This document shows positions 1 to 9,422 of a DNA stretch of 64,000 nt, piece after piece. The notes under the pieces are model-generated. The model searched no databases and was not told where the DNA came from. It saw only the letters and a program-made list of their open reading frames with translations. The translations under genes and the position numbers were made by a program. The DNA comes from Brevirhabdus sp. (GTDB lineage: Bacteria; Pseudomonadota; Alphaproteobacteria; Rhodobacterales; Rhodobacteraceae), in the NCBI GenBank assembly GCA_024637315.1, contig JAGXFH010000038.1, positions 40,122 through 104,121 of the forward strand, given 5' to 3'. Every line of letters begins with the position of its first letter. Within the stretch, counting starts at the first letter, position 1.

Positions 1-115
1 TCAGGACTATCTCTGCCGGCTTGAGGAGGCGCTGCTGCTTCCTGCCGACATCACCGCACTGTCAGCGCCACAATCCGCTCAGGACGTGATACAACCCAAT
101 ACCCAGACGTCATAG
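1..115 (+). CDS. C-terminal fragment of a CDS, probably leucyl/phenylalanyl-tRNA--protein transferase (truncated by window start)
   Basis: Frame 2 reads QDYLCRLEEALLLPADITALSAPQSAQDVIQPNTQTS*. The -TQTS terminus and position next to DUF2155/mlaD/NDUFA12 resemble alphaproteobacterial aat neighbourhoods. Confidence 0.5.
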   Translation, partial: QDYLCRLEEALLLPADITALSAPQSAQDVIQPNTQTS

Positions 116-447
116 CGCGGATGATCGAGCGCATTCAACGCCGGGCTCGCTGCAATCATCCAACCGGTGAAACTGGGCTCTTCGACACCGGCATTGCGGA
201 TCACCAGATAGGCGAAAGCGTTGCCGGTGGGGTTTTCAACCGGATAGCGGCACTCTCCCAACGTGACCTGGATCCGACCCAATTGCTTGGTCTGGCCGGG
301 CGTCAGATCGAAATCGACGACATCGCCCGAGATTTTGTCCATCGCCCGCAACATCGCACCTTGGGGCGCGGTCAACGCCTCTTGCGCAAGCACCGGCGAC
401 AGGCCCGACAGCAGGCAAAAGGCGGAAAGGGCACAGACAAGCCTCAT
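79..447 (-). CDS. DUF2155 domain-containing secreted protein
   Basis: Signal peptide, then ALTAPQGAMLRAMDKISGDVVDFDLTPGQTKQLGRIQVTLGECRYPVENPTGNAFAYLVI, typical of the DUF2155 family. Confidence 0.85.
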   Translation of the reverse strand: MRLVCALSAFCLLSGLSPVLAQEALTAPQGAMLRAMDKISGDVVDFDLTPGQTKQLGRIQVTLGECRYPVENPTGNAFAYLVIRNAGVEEPSFTGWMIAASPALNALDHPRYDVWVLGCITS

Positions 448-896
448 TCGGCACTCTGCTCGCCGGTCACGAATTTCAGCAACAGCGAGACCAGGCTGAC
501 CGCGCCTTGAGTATCCTCGATCTCTGCGCCGGGTTCGAGGTTGAACGGCGATCCGCCCGGCAGGATTTCAACGAAATTGCCGCCCAGCAAACCTTCCGAG
601 GACACGATGACAGCCGAATCGTCGGGCAGAGCGATCCTGTCAGCGACCGTGAACCGCGCATCGGCGCGGAAGGTTTCCGGATTAAGGTCCAGCGCCGTCA
701 CCGCGCCCACCTTGACGCCCGCCATCCTCACATCCGTGCCGACGGACACACCTTCTATCGACCGGAACGAGGCAGTGAATTCCTGCGCCGCCGTCCTGCC
801 CGAAAACCCGGTCATCTGCCCAGCATAGACGACAAACCCTACCGCCACAGCCAGAACCGCGCCGCCAACCAGAACCTCTGTGGTGCTTTCCGCCAT
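444..896 (-). CDS. mlaD: MlaD-family (MCE) outer membrane lipid asymmetry maintenance protein
   Basis: Single N-terminal TM followed by MCE domain (FRSIEGVSVGTDVRMAGVKVGAV...SSEGLLGGNFVEILPGG). Confidence 0.85.
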   Translation of the reverse strand: MAESTTEVLVGGAVLAVAVGFVVYAGQMTGFSGRTAAQEFTASFRSIEGVSVGTDVRMAGVKVGAVTALDLNPETFRADARFTVADRIALPDDSAVIVSSEGLLGGNFVEILPGGSPFNLEPGAEIEDTQGAVSLVSLLLKFVTGEQSAE

Positions 897-902
897 CAGG
901 AT

Positions 903-1286
903 CTATTCCGGCCGCCAGGCCTCGTAATCGCTCCGCTCGGCGGGTTGCAGCCGGCGGATCGAACCCGGTGGCGCATAGGCCATCGCCGTACCTGTCAGGT
1001 TCTCGACATGCGGCTTTTCCCACGACTTGTGCGGCAGCGGGGTCTTGCTCGGCGGTTTCTGAAACGTGTGATGCAGCCAGCCGTGCCAGTCCGGCGATAC
1101 CCGGCTTGCCTCGGCCTCGCCATTGTAGATCACCCAGCGACGAGTACCGTCCTTGTTGGTGTAAAAGATGTTGCCCTGCATATCTTCGCCGACCTTCACG
1201 CCCTTGCGCCAGGTGAACAGTTGGGTGTTCAGCGTCTGGCCGTCCCACCAGGTGAAAACGCGCAGAATGTTTCTGAGAATGCCCAT
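903..1286 (-). CDS. NADH:ubiquinone oxidoreductase subunit NDUFA12 family
   Basis: [67 protein letters not shown] is the NDUFA12 signature. Confidence 0.92.
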   Translation of the reverse strand: MGILRNILRVFTWWDGQTLNTQLFTWRKGVKVGEDMQGNIFYTNKDGTRRWVIYNGEAEASRVSPDWHGWLHHTFQKPPSKTPLPHKSWEKPHVENLTGTAMAYAPPGSIRRLQPAERSDYEAWRPE

Positions 1287-1449
1287 CGGGTGCCTCCGGT
1301 ATTGGTCGGATCAGATATGGACCAAGCGCCGCGCAAGGTCCAGTGCCAAGCAACCCCGTATCGCGGGATGGCGTCGGCAGCGCCTCTGGCGGGGATGCTT
1401 GAAAAGCCATGAAAACTGATTGCTGGACAGGCAAGGCCGGATTTCGGTG

Positions 1450-1833
1450 TCAGCCGGGCATCCGCACCGTTACCTCGATCTCGATCTTCATTTCAGGCTC
1501 CATTAGCCGCGCCTCGATCATCGTGGCGGCAGGCCGGGCAGTGGCGAAAGCCGCGTTCAGGATCGGCCAGCATCTGGGAAACAAGCCACCATCTGGCAGG
1601 ATGTAGCGCACCCGAACGACATCGTTCAAGCCGGCCCCGGCCTCAGCCAGCGCCTTGGCGATGGTGGCCAGCGTGTTGCGACACTGATCCTCGATGCTGT
1701 CGGGCATCTCCATCGTGGCATAATCATAACCCGTCGTGCCCGAGACGAAAATCCATCCGTCCGCAACGACCGCGCGCGAATACCCGATCTCGGCTTCGAA
1801 GGGCGACCCGGAAGAGATGTGGCGAACGGGCAT
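1450..1833 (-). CDS. RidA family protein
   Basis: IGYSRAVVADGWIFVSGTTGYD...VRVRYILPD...EIEVTVRMPG; YjgF/RidA fold motifs. Confidence 0.9.
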   Translation of the reverse strand: MPVRHISSGSPFEAEIGYSRAVVADGWIFVSGTTGYDYATMEMPDSIEDQCRNTLATIAKALAEAGAGLNDVVRVRYILPDGGLFPRCWPILNAAFATARPAATMIEARLMEPEMKIEIEVTVRMPG

Positions 1834-1838
1834 CGCGC

Positions 1839-3101
1839 CTAGCCTGCGGTGGCCGATTCCTTTTTCGGATCTGCATGGATCATCAGCGGCGGCGAGCCGG
1901 CATTCACAGCCTCTTCGTTGACCACGACCTCTTCGACGCTGTCCATTCCGGGCAGATCGAACATCGTGTCCAGCAGGATGTCTTCCATGATCGACCGCAG
2001 CCCACGGGCGCCGGTCTTGCGTGCTATGGCGCGCTTGGCGATTGCGGTCAGCGCATCCTCGGTAAAGCTGAGTTCGGTGCTCTCCAGCTCGAACAGGCGC
2101 TGATACTGTTTGACCAGCGCGTTCTTGGGCTTGGTCAGGATCGTGACCAGCGCATCCTCGTCCAGATCCTCGAGCGTCGCGATGACCGGCAAACGGCCGA
2201 CGAATTCGGGGATCAGGCCGAATTTCAGCAGATCCTCGGGTTCCAGCTCGGTGAACAGCTCGCCCACGCCACGGCTGTCATTGTCCTTCACATCGGCGCC
2301 GAAGCCGATCGAAGATCCCTTGCCGCGCTGCGCTATGATCTTTTCAAGCCCCGAAAAGGCGCCGCCGCAAATGAACAGGATATTCGTTGTGTCCACTTGC
2401 AGGAATTCCTGCTGCGGATGCTTGCGTCCGCCCTGTGGCGGCACCGATGCCACGGTGCCCTCCATGATCTTCAAAAGCGCCTGCTGGACGCCCTCGCCCG
2501 ACACATCGCGGGTGATCGAGGGGTTGTCAGACTTGCGGGTGATCTTGTCGACCTCGTCGATATAGACGATGCCGCGTTGCGCGCGTTCGACATTGTATTC
2601 GCTGGCCTGCAACAGCTTCAGGATGATGTTCTCGACGTCCTCGCCCACATAACCGGCCTCGGTCAATGTGGTCGCATCGGCCATGGTGAACGGCACATCT
2701 AGAATCCGCGCCAGCGTTTGCGCCAGCAGCGTCTTGCCGCAGCCGGTGGGGCCGATCAGCAGGATATTGGATTTCGCCAGTTCGATATCGCTGGTCTTGG
2801 CGACGTGGTTCAAACGCTTGTAGTGATTGTGGACCGCAACCGAGAGCACCTTCTTGGCATGGCTCTGTCCGATCACGTAATCGTCCAGCACGTCACAGAT
2901 ATCTTTCGGCGTCGGCACCCCGTCAGAGGATTTCAGCCCTGCCGACTTGGTTTCTTCGCGAATGATGTCCATGCAAAGCTCGACGCATTCATCACAGATG
3001 AACACCGTAGGGCCGGCGATCAGTTTGCGGACTTCATGCTGACTCTTGCCGCAGAACGAGCAGTAAAGAGTGTTCTTGCTGTCGCCGGAGTTCGTTGCCA
3101 T
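1839..3101 (-). CDS. clpX: ATP-dependent Clp protease ATP-binding subunit ClpX
   Basis: Zinc finger [18 protein letters not shown]...CDEC, Walker [16 protein letters not shown]; full length. Confidence 0.98.
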   Translation of the reverse strand: MATNSGDSKNTLYCSFCGKSQHEVRKLIAGPTVFICDECVELCMDIIREETKSAGLKSSDGVPTPKDICDVLDDYVIGQSHAKKVLSVAVHNHYKRLNHVAKTSDIELAKSNILLIGPTGCGKTLLAQTLARILDVPFTMADATTLTEAGYVGEDVENIILKLLQASEYNVERAQRGIVYIDEVDKITRKSDNPSITRDVSGEGVQQALLKIMEGTVASVPPQGGRKHPQQEFLQVDTTNILFICGGAFSGLEKIIAQRGKGSSIGFGADVKDNDSRGVGELFTELEPEDLLKFGLIPEFVGRLPVIATLEDLDEDALVTILTKPKNALVKQYQRLFELESTELSFTEDALTAIAKRAIARKTGARGLRSIMEDILLDTMFDLPGMDSVEEVVVNEEAVNAGSPPLMIHADPKKESATAG

Positions 3102-3244
3102 CGCATTCCCCTAAGGTCGTTCGCCTGGTCAAAGGCCTAGCGGCCAGGTTGGTCCACCCCCGACACCAAGTCTAGGGCAGCCGATTCATGTTCACAACGC
3201 CAAAATGCCCTGTGGTTGCGCGATCACCCAGGAGATCCTTCGCG

Positions 3245-3877
3245 TCACTTCTCGTCTGGTTTCACCTTGTCGCGGCTGTCCACGATCTCGTCGATCAGTC
3301 CCCACTCCTTGGCCGCGGCGGGATCCATGAAGTTGTCCCGCTCCAAAGCCGTTTCCACCGTCTTGAGTTTCTGCCCGGTGTGGCTGACATAGATCTGGTT
3401 CAGCCGGTCCTTCAGTTTCTGGGTCTCCTGCGCATGAATCATGATATCCGTCGCCTGACCCTGATAGCCGCCCGAGGGCTGGTGAACCATGATCCGGCTG
3501 TTGGGCAGCGAATAGCGCATCCCCGGCTCGCCCGCCGCCAGCAACAGCGACCCCATTGACGCCGCCTGGCCGATGCAAACGGTGGAAATCTTCGGCTTGA
3601 TGTACTGCATCGTGTCGTAGATCGACAAGCCGCTGGTGACGACGCCACCGGGGCTGTTGATATACATCGCGATCTCCTTGTTCGGATTTTCCGCCTCAAG
3701 GAACAGCAACTGCGCCACGATCACCGTGGCCATCTCGTCATGTACCGGGCCGGAGACGAAGACGATCCGCTCCTTCAGCAGGCGTGAGAAAATATCGTAT
3801 CGAATCGATCCGCGAGACGTCGTCTCTTCGACGGTCGGGATTATGAAGCCCTGAAGGGCTGCTACTGGGTCTCTCAT
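3245..3877 (-). CDS. clpP: ATP-dependent Clp protease proteolytic subunit ClpP
   Basis: [14 protein letters not shown] (Ser) and [16 protein letters not shown] (His); adjacent to clpX. Confidence 0.97.
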   Translation of the reverse strand: MRDPVAALQGFIIPTVEETTSRGSIRYDIFSRLLKERIVFVSGPVHDEMATVIVAQLLFLEAENPNKEIAMYINSPGGVVTSGLSIYDTMQYIKPKISTVCIGQAASMGSLLLAAGEPGMRYSLPNSRIMVHQPSGGYQGQATDIMIHAQETQKLKDRLNQIYVSHTGQKLKTVETALERDNFMDPAAAKEWGLIDEIVDSRDKVKPDEK

Positions 3878-4177
3878 GTCCGTGCCTCGCGCTGCTGGAG
3901 ATCGGTTTGCGGCAAAATGCTTTCAGGAGTCTTAGTGTCGCGTTCCGGGGGCTGCAAGGGCGGGAAAACAATACCGGGACCGACCTGGCGTTCCGCAGGG
4001 GTCTACATGACGTCAATCACAACCCTTGATACCGACCCAACCGCCCCTGGTCGCGAAATCATCAGCGATACCCCGGAGGAACCTGCACCGCCCATAGCGC
4101 ACCGGACGACAGCGGTCAGGCTCGCGCCGTTGTCCGGAACTGATGGCAGCCCAGGGACGTAATCGCCGGAAAAGCCT

Positions 4178-4210
4178 CATCATTTGTCCAGAAATATCCC
4201 CGCCGGAGGC
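4178..4210 (+). repeat. dispersed intergenic repeat copy: catcatttgtccagaaatatccccgccggaggc
   Basis: 32/33 identical to 10953-10985 by direct comparison. Confidence 0.85.
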
Positions 4211-4235
4211 ATAGAAAACATTTTTTTGCAGTACG

Positions 4236-4946
4236 TTACCGATCGTTCTTCAACCGCCATTTCGAGAACGCGTCAAGGCTCGCTTCGTCGGTCGCCGGAT
4301 AGAGCCCGGTGATCGCGGCCCCTGCCTTCACCCGCTCGACGACGAAATCCTCATAGGCGGTCATCTCGACGGCTTCCCTGGCCACCGCATCGGCAATCGC
4401 GGCCGGAATCACGATCACGCTATCCGCATCGCCAACCACCACATCCCCCGGAAACACCGCGACATCGCCGCAGCCGATCGGCCCGTTGATCTCGATCGCT
4501 TCATGCAGCGTCAGATTGGTCGGGCTGGACGGGCGCGCGTGATAGGCCGGGATGTCCAGCGCTCCGATCACCGCGGCATCGCGAAACCCGCCATCGGTCA
4601 GGACGCCGGCGCCGCCGTGCACCATCAGCCGGGTGATCAGGATATCGCCGGCACTCGCCGCCCGCGGATCCTTGCGGCTGTCGATCACCAGCACATGGCC
4701 TTTCGGGCAGGTCTCGATGGCCTTGCGTTGAGGATGTTCCGGATCGCGAAACACCTCGATCCCGTTGCGGTCCTCTCTTGCGGGAATGTAGCGCAGGGTA
4801 AAGGCCGGTCCGACCATGTTGCGCCCCTTCACCGCCACCGGCAGTACGCCCTGAATGACCTGATTGCGCAAGCCGCGCTTGAACAGGGCCGTGGCCAAGG
4901 TTGCCACTGAAACACCCATCAGCCGGTCTCTTGTCTCGTCCTTCAT
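4236..4946 (-). CDS. RraA family protein (ribonuclease regulator-like / aldolase-type)
   Basis: Start chosen at MKDETRDRLMGVSVATLATALFKRGLRNQVIQGV. RraA motifs GPAFTLRYIP, HVLVIDSRKDPRAASAGDILITRLMVHGGAGVLTDGGFRD. The longer ORF to 5339 is N-terminal overrun into the ilvD-like gene. Confidence 0.88.
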   Translation of the reverse strand: MKDETRDRLMGVSVATLATALFKRGLRNQVIQGVLPVAVKGRNMVGPAFTLRYIPAREDRNGIEVFRDPEHPQRKAIETCPKGHVLVIDSRKDPRAASAGDILITRLMVHGGAGVLTDGGFRDAAVIGALDIPAYHARPSSPTNLTLHEAIEINGPIGCGDVAVFPGDVVVGDADSVIVIPAAIADAVAREAVEMTAYEDFVVERVKAGAAITGLYPATDEASLDAFSKWRLKNDR

Positions 4947-4954
4947 GTTCACCC

Positions 4955-6709
4955 TCAATGGATATCCGGCTCCGGCACGGGCGCGCCGAAATCGGTTCGC
5001 AGAAAATCGAAATCGCAGCCCTTGTCGGCCTGTTCGATATGTTTCGAGAACATCTGGCCGTAGCCGCGCTGATAAACCGACACCGGCGCCACCCAGGCAA
5101 AGCGGCGCTTTTCCAGTTCCGCCTCCGACACCTTCATGTTCAGCGCCCGGTTCGGAATATCCAGTTCCACGATATCGCCGGTCCGCAGCAGTGCCAGCGG
5201 CCCGCCGACGAAGCTTTCCGGCGCGACATGCAGCACGCAAGCGCCGAAGGACGTGCCCGACATCCGCGCATCGCTGAGCCGCACCATGTCGCGGTGGCCG
5301 TGTTTCAACAGCGCCTTCGGCATCGGGATCATGCCCCATTCCGGCATCCCCGGCCCGCCCTGCGGACCGGCATTGCGCAGCACCAGCACGGTATCGGGCG
5401 TCATCGGATGGTCCGGATCGTCGATGATCGACTTCAGTTCGGGATAGCTGTCTGCGACCAGCGCCGGACCGGAATGCCGATGAAACCTCGGATCGCAGGC
5501 CGCCGGTTTGATCACCGCGCCATCGGGCGCTAGATTGCCCTTCAGAACCGCCAGAGAGCCCTCGTGATAGACCGGGTTCGAGAGCGGCCGGATAACATCG
5601 TCGTTGTAGACTTCCACCCGCTCCAGCCCGGCGCCGATCCCTTCGCCGGTAACCGTAACGGCCGATCGATCCAGCTTGTCGCCCAATTGCTTCATCAGCG
5701 CCCGCAAGCCGCCGGCGTAATAGAAGTCCTCCATCAGGTAGTCTTTCCCCGAGGGCCGCACATTCGCCAGAACCGGCGTCGCCCGACCGACCCGGTCGAG
5801 ATCGTCGAGGTTCAGCGGAATGCCGGCCCGCCGCGCCATCGCGATCAGGTGGATGATCGCATTCGTCGAACAGCCTGTCGCCATCGCTACCGTGACGGCG
5901 TTTTCAACGGCCGCCGGGGTTATGATCCGATCCGGCGTCAGATCTTCCCAGACCATATCCACCACCCGCCGCCCGCAGGCCGCCGCCATCCGCTGATGCC
6001 CGGTATCGGCCGCCGGGATCGAGGACGCGCCGGGCAGACACAGCCCCATCGCCTCGGCAATCGCGGTCATCGTGCTGGCGGTTCCCATCGTCATGCAGTG
6101 GCCGTAAGAGCGCGCGATTCCCGCTTCGATCCCGAACCACTCCTCGGCGTCGATCGTGCCAGCACGCCGTTCGTCCCAGTATTTGAACGCATCCGTGCCG
6201 GATCCCAGCACCCGTCCAGCGTAGTTGCCGCGCAGCATCGGACCGGCCGGCAGATAGATAAACGGCAACCCCATGCTGATCGCCCCCATCACCAGCGCCG
6301 GGGTGGTCTTGTCGCAGCCGCCCATCAACACCGCGCCATCGACGGGATGCGAGCGCAGAAGTTCCTCGACTTCCATCGCCAGCATGTTGCGATAGAGCAT
6401 CGTCGTCGGCTTCACGAACTGCTCGGCCAGCGACATTGCGGGCAGTTCCAGCGGCAAGCCGCCGGCCTGCAATACGCCGCGTTTCACCCATTCGGCGCGC
6501 TCGCGCAGATGCACATGGCAGGGATTGATCTCGGACCAGGTATTGATGATCGCAATCGCCGGTTTGCCCTGCCAGTCCTGGTTCTCGTAACCCATTTGCA
6601 GAAACCGCGAGCGGTGGCCGAACGACCGCAGATCATCCGGCGCAAACCACCGCGCCGACCGCAGGTCGGCATAGTCCTTGCGCCGCTTCGCCGATCTTTC
6701 TTCGGTCAT
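4955..6709 (-). CDS. IlvD/Edd family dehydratase (sugar-acid, e.g. arabonate dehydratase-like)
   Basis: INTWSEINPCHVHLRERAEWVKRGVLQAGG, VLMGGCDKTTPALVMGA, MTMGTASTMTAIAEAMG, RLSDARMSGTSFGACVLHVAPE. Confidence 0.92.
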   Translation of the reverse strand: MTEERSAKRRKDYADLRSARWFAPDDLRSFGHRSRFLQMGYENQDWQGKPAIAIINTWSEINPCHVHLRERAEWVKRGVLQAGGLPLELPAMSLAEQFVKPTTMLYRNMLAMEVEELLRSHPVDGAVLMGGCDKTTPALVMGAISMGLPFIYLPAGPMLRGNYAGRVLGSGTDAFKYWDERRAGTIDAEEWFGIEAGIARSYGHCMTMGTASTMTAIAEAMGLCLPGASSIPAADTGHQRMAAACGRRVVDMVWEDLTPDRIITPAAVENAVTVAMATGCSTNAIIHLIAMARRAGIPLNLDDLDRVGRATPVLANVRPSGKDYLMEDFYYAGGLRALMKQLGDKLDRSAVTVTGEGIGAGLERVEVYNDDVIRPLSNPVYHEGSLAVLKGNLAPDGAVIKPAACDPRFHRHSGPALVADSYPELKSIIDDPDHPMTPDTVLVLRNAGPQGGPGMPEWGMIPMPKALLKHGHRDMVRLSDARMSGTSFGACVLHVAPESFVGGPLALLRTGDIVELDIPNRALNMKVSEAELEKRRFAWVAPVSVYQRGYGQMFSKHIEQADKGCDFDFLRTDFGAPVPEPDIH

Positions 6710-6728
6710 GCTTCCCGTCCCCGCTCGC

Positions 6729-7790
6729 CTACTCCGCAGCCTCGATCTCGTCCCGATCCGCCGCTCTGTTGTACCGGATCGAGGACCATAGCGCGATCCC
6801 GATCAGCGCTGCCCCGATCAGTCCGGTAATCATTTCATGAATGTGCACCAGAGTCTGGGCGAACATGATCACCGACAGCGCCAGGATCGAATAGAACGCG
6901 CCATGTTCGAGATAGCGGAATTGCGCCAGCGTCTGTTTTTCGACCAGCATCACGGTCATCGAGCGAACATACATCGCGCCAATCCCAAGACCGATGGCGA
7001 TCAAGAACAGGTTCTGTGTCAGTGCGAATGCCCCGATCACCCCGTCGAACGAGAAGCTTGCATCGAGCACTTCAAGATAGAGAAACGCGCCCAGCCCGCC
7101 CGCCGCGACAACCGTGCGTGTTTCCGCGTTCCGGTCCAGCAGATGCCCGAGGATCTCCACGAGGGTGAAGACGACAAGCCCGAAAAGAGCGGCGAAAACA
7201 AACCGCCCGCTTTCATGGTCTGGCACCGCCATCGCGAAGATCAGAACCACGATCAGTACCAGCGTGATCTGCAAACCGCGAATGTTGGCCAACCGGCGCA
7301 ACCGGTCTTCGAGCATGCGGATCCAGTCGATCTCCTTGGCCTCGTCGATGAAATAGCTCAGCGCCACCATCATCAGGAACGCGCCGCCGAAGGCCGCGAT
7401 GCTGATATGCGCGTCATCCATGATGCGGGCATATTCCTGCGGTTGGACAACCGCCAGTTTCAGCGTCGCCCAGGGGCCGATATGGGCCGCAAATGCCACG
7501 ACGGCCAGCGGAAAAATGATCCTCATGCCGAACACGGCGATCAGGATGCCCCAGGTCAGGAACCGCCTCTGCCAGACCGGCGTCATCGACTTGAGCTTGT
7601 TGGCGTTCACGATCGCGTTGTCGAACGACAGCGAGATTTCCAGCACCGCCAGCACGCTGCCGATCAGCAGGAACGACAGCGCACCACTGAACCTGCCAGT
7701 ATACTGCCAACCCAGCAGGAAGCTCAACACCAAGCCAAATGCAGTCACGATGATCGGCCATTTGAGGTAGCGAAAGGTCGTGTCCAGCAT
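6729..7790 (-). CDS. DUF475 (TerC-like) integral membrane protein
   Basis: Start at MLDTTFRYLKW; IGSVLAVLEISLSFDNAIVNANKL and FLYLEVLDASFSFDGVIGAFALTQN are DUF475 motifs. Confidence 0.9.
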   Translation of the reverse strand: MLDTTFRYLKWPIIVTAFGLVLSFLLGWQYTGRFSGALSFLLIGSVLAVLEISLSFDNAIVNANKLKSMTPVWQRRFLTWGILIAVFGMRIIFPLAVVAFAAHIGPWATLKLAVVQPQEYARIMDDAHISIAAFGGAFLMMVALSYFIDEAKEIDWIRMLEDRLRRLANIRGLQITLVLIVVLIFAMAVPDHESGRFVFAALFGLVVFTLVEILGHLLDRNAETRTVVAAGGLGAFLYLEVLDASFSFDGVIGAFALTQNLFLIAIGLGIGAMYVRSMTVMLVEKQTLAQFRYLEHGAFYSILALSVIMFAQTLVHIHEMITGLIGAALIGIALWSSIRYNRAADRDEIEAAE

Positions 7791-8610
7791 GAGGTCCTGC
7801 CTGCAACGTCGTTTCACCTGATCTAGAGGTTCGAACCGAAGGTCACAAGTTGGGCGGCGACTGATCTTTTGTCGGCCCGCACAAGCGGCGTGCCGCCACA
7901 CGCGCCATCCGGTTGTTCCATTGGCCTGCGCGGTGTTGGTCTGATAGCCTTGCAGCATGTTCAGGACCGCAGTCGCCCCGGATTTCCCGCGACTGCTGGT
8001 GCGGCCCTTCCGGCGGCATCGAATTCGTCCTGGAATGCGCGCGCGCGCCCGGAAAGGCCCAAACGGCAGATCGGCTTCCGACGGTGGACCTCGAGCCGCT
8101 GATCGCCGAGTTAATTGCATGGATCGGCATCGCCACCGTCTAAGACACCGGGATCGCGCCACCCCGGATCACTTTTTGCCAGTCCGGCGGTTCCATCCCT
8201 ATGGCCACGGAACCGTCATCGTCGGCAGGCTGACAACCGGCGCGTATTGCCAAAAGAACCAGCGCATCAAATTGGTTCAGCCATGGGATCCCGCTCGGCC
8301 TCGCGACGTGGCGGTTCTGCTGCACGATCCGGTCCACCATGTACAATTTGGGAACCGGGATTTCGATTGCCTCGCCGCGACCGAATGGGAAGCCTGTCAA
8401 TTGTAGGATCGGTGTCTGATCGAGCATGGCGTCACCGTGGGTTTTGACTGGGAGACAATCCGCCAGCTCTCAACCTGCCGAGCAGAGATTCGTCCCTGAT
8501 GCCGGGCCGGGGCGGGCCTCATCGCCGTTCACGCATCCTCACGCCCGGCGCATCGCCGAATACCGCAGGCACGGTCCGAACCGCCGTTTCCGTCACAACA
8601 ATTCTGTCAC

Positions 8611-8768
8611 TCAGCTCCGGCCCTTCCACGGCACCAGCCAGCTTTCGGCCAATCGCATCAGGATATCGATGCCGTAGCCGATGATCCCGATCAGGATGAT
8701 CCCCTTGATCACGATTTCGGTCAGTTAAAACTTCGAGGCGACCATGATCATCATCCCCGCCCCCTTTT
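8611..8768 (-). pseudogene. Remnant of taurine-type ABC permease C-terminus (TauC-like)
   Basis: Reverse strand reads GGGMMIMVASKF*LTEIVIKGIILIGIIGYGIDILMRLAESWLVPWKGRS*: last TM and VPWKGR tail of SsuC/TauC-type permeases, with an internal stop. Confidence 0.75.
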
Positions 8769-9122
8769 CGGCCGCGAGGCCAGGTCGACGCCGAAATGCT
8801 CCATCTGGCGCAAGAACCCGTAATGCGCGGCAGTGCCCAGCGGCACGGCGAAGGGCGGCACACCTTCACTGACGGCGATCTGCACATCGCCCAGGGCCAT
8901 CGCGGCCGACATCGCCGTTCCGGCGTCGAAACTGACCCAGTTGACCTTGACGCCCATCTCTTCGTCATAGGTGCCGTTGACCTTGGCGTACTGGAACGGC
9001 ATCGGCCATTCCAGGAAGTAGGCCACGGTGATTTCTTCCAGGTGGCCCGCCGCGTTCGCCGAACCCGCCCCCAGAGCCGCAATCCCGGCAACCGCGCCAA
9101 TCAGTTTGGTCGTGAGTTTCAA
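8754..9122 (-). pseudogene. Remnant of taurine ABC transporter substrate-binding protein (TauA-like)
   Basis: TTG start with upstream aggag. MKLTTKLIGAVAGIAALGAGSANAAGHLEEITVAYFLEWPMPFQYAKVNGTYDEEMGVKVNWVSFDAGTAMSAAMALGDVQIAVSEGVPPFAVPLGTAAHYGFLRQMEHFGVDL, then out-of-family ASRPKRGRG*. Only about 110 aa remain. Confidence 0.78.
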
Positions 9123-9422
9123 GTTTTTCTCCTGTGTTGGTTGGTCAATCGTCAGCGGTTTCCCCGGATGCAACCTGTTCGTCGATGTGGTCTCGTGCGA
9201 CACTGCCGCACGGCAACGTTCAGGATCGTTGCCGAAATCCGCCGAAGCTTGGGGGTCGCGGGACCGCGCTTACAACGAAGCCGAGCGACTGGACCTATCG
9301 TAAGGCGCTTACTGGCCCTATATGTGGCCTTACGACTACGGCAGATTTCACACCTAGGTACATGTCGGGCCATCATGCCCTCTGTCACGCTGCCCGACGA
9401 CCCTGAACATAAGGATCCGCCC

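Noticed and set aside
3917-4162. 81-aa plus-strand ORF upstream of clpP
   Set aside because: No recognisable domain, Pro/Thr-rich; not supportable as a gene.
5564-6829. 421-aa plus-strand ORF opposite the IlvD/Edd dehydratase
   Set aside because: Antisense of a conserved dehydratase; His/Arg-rich low-information protein.
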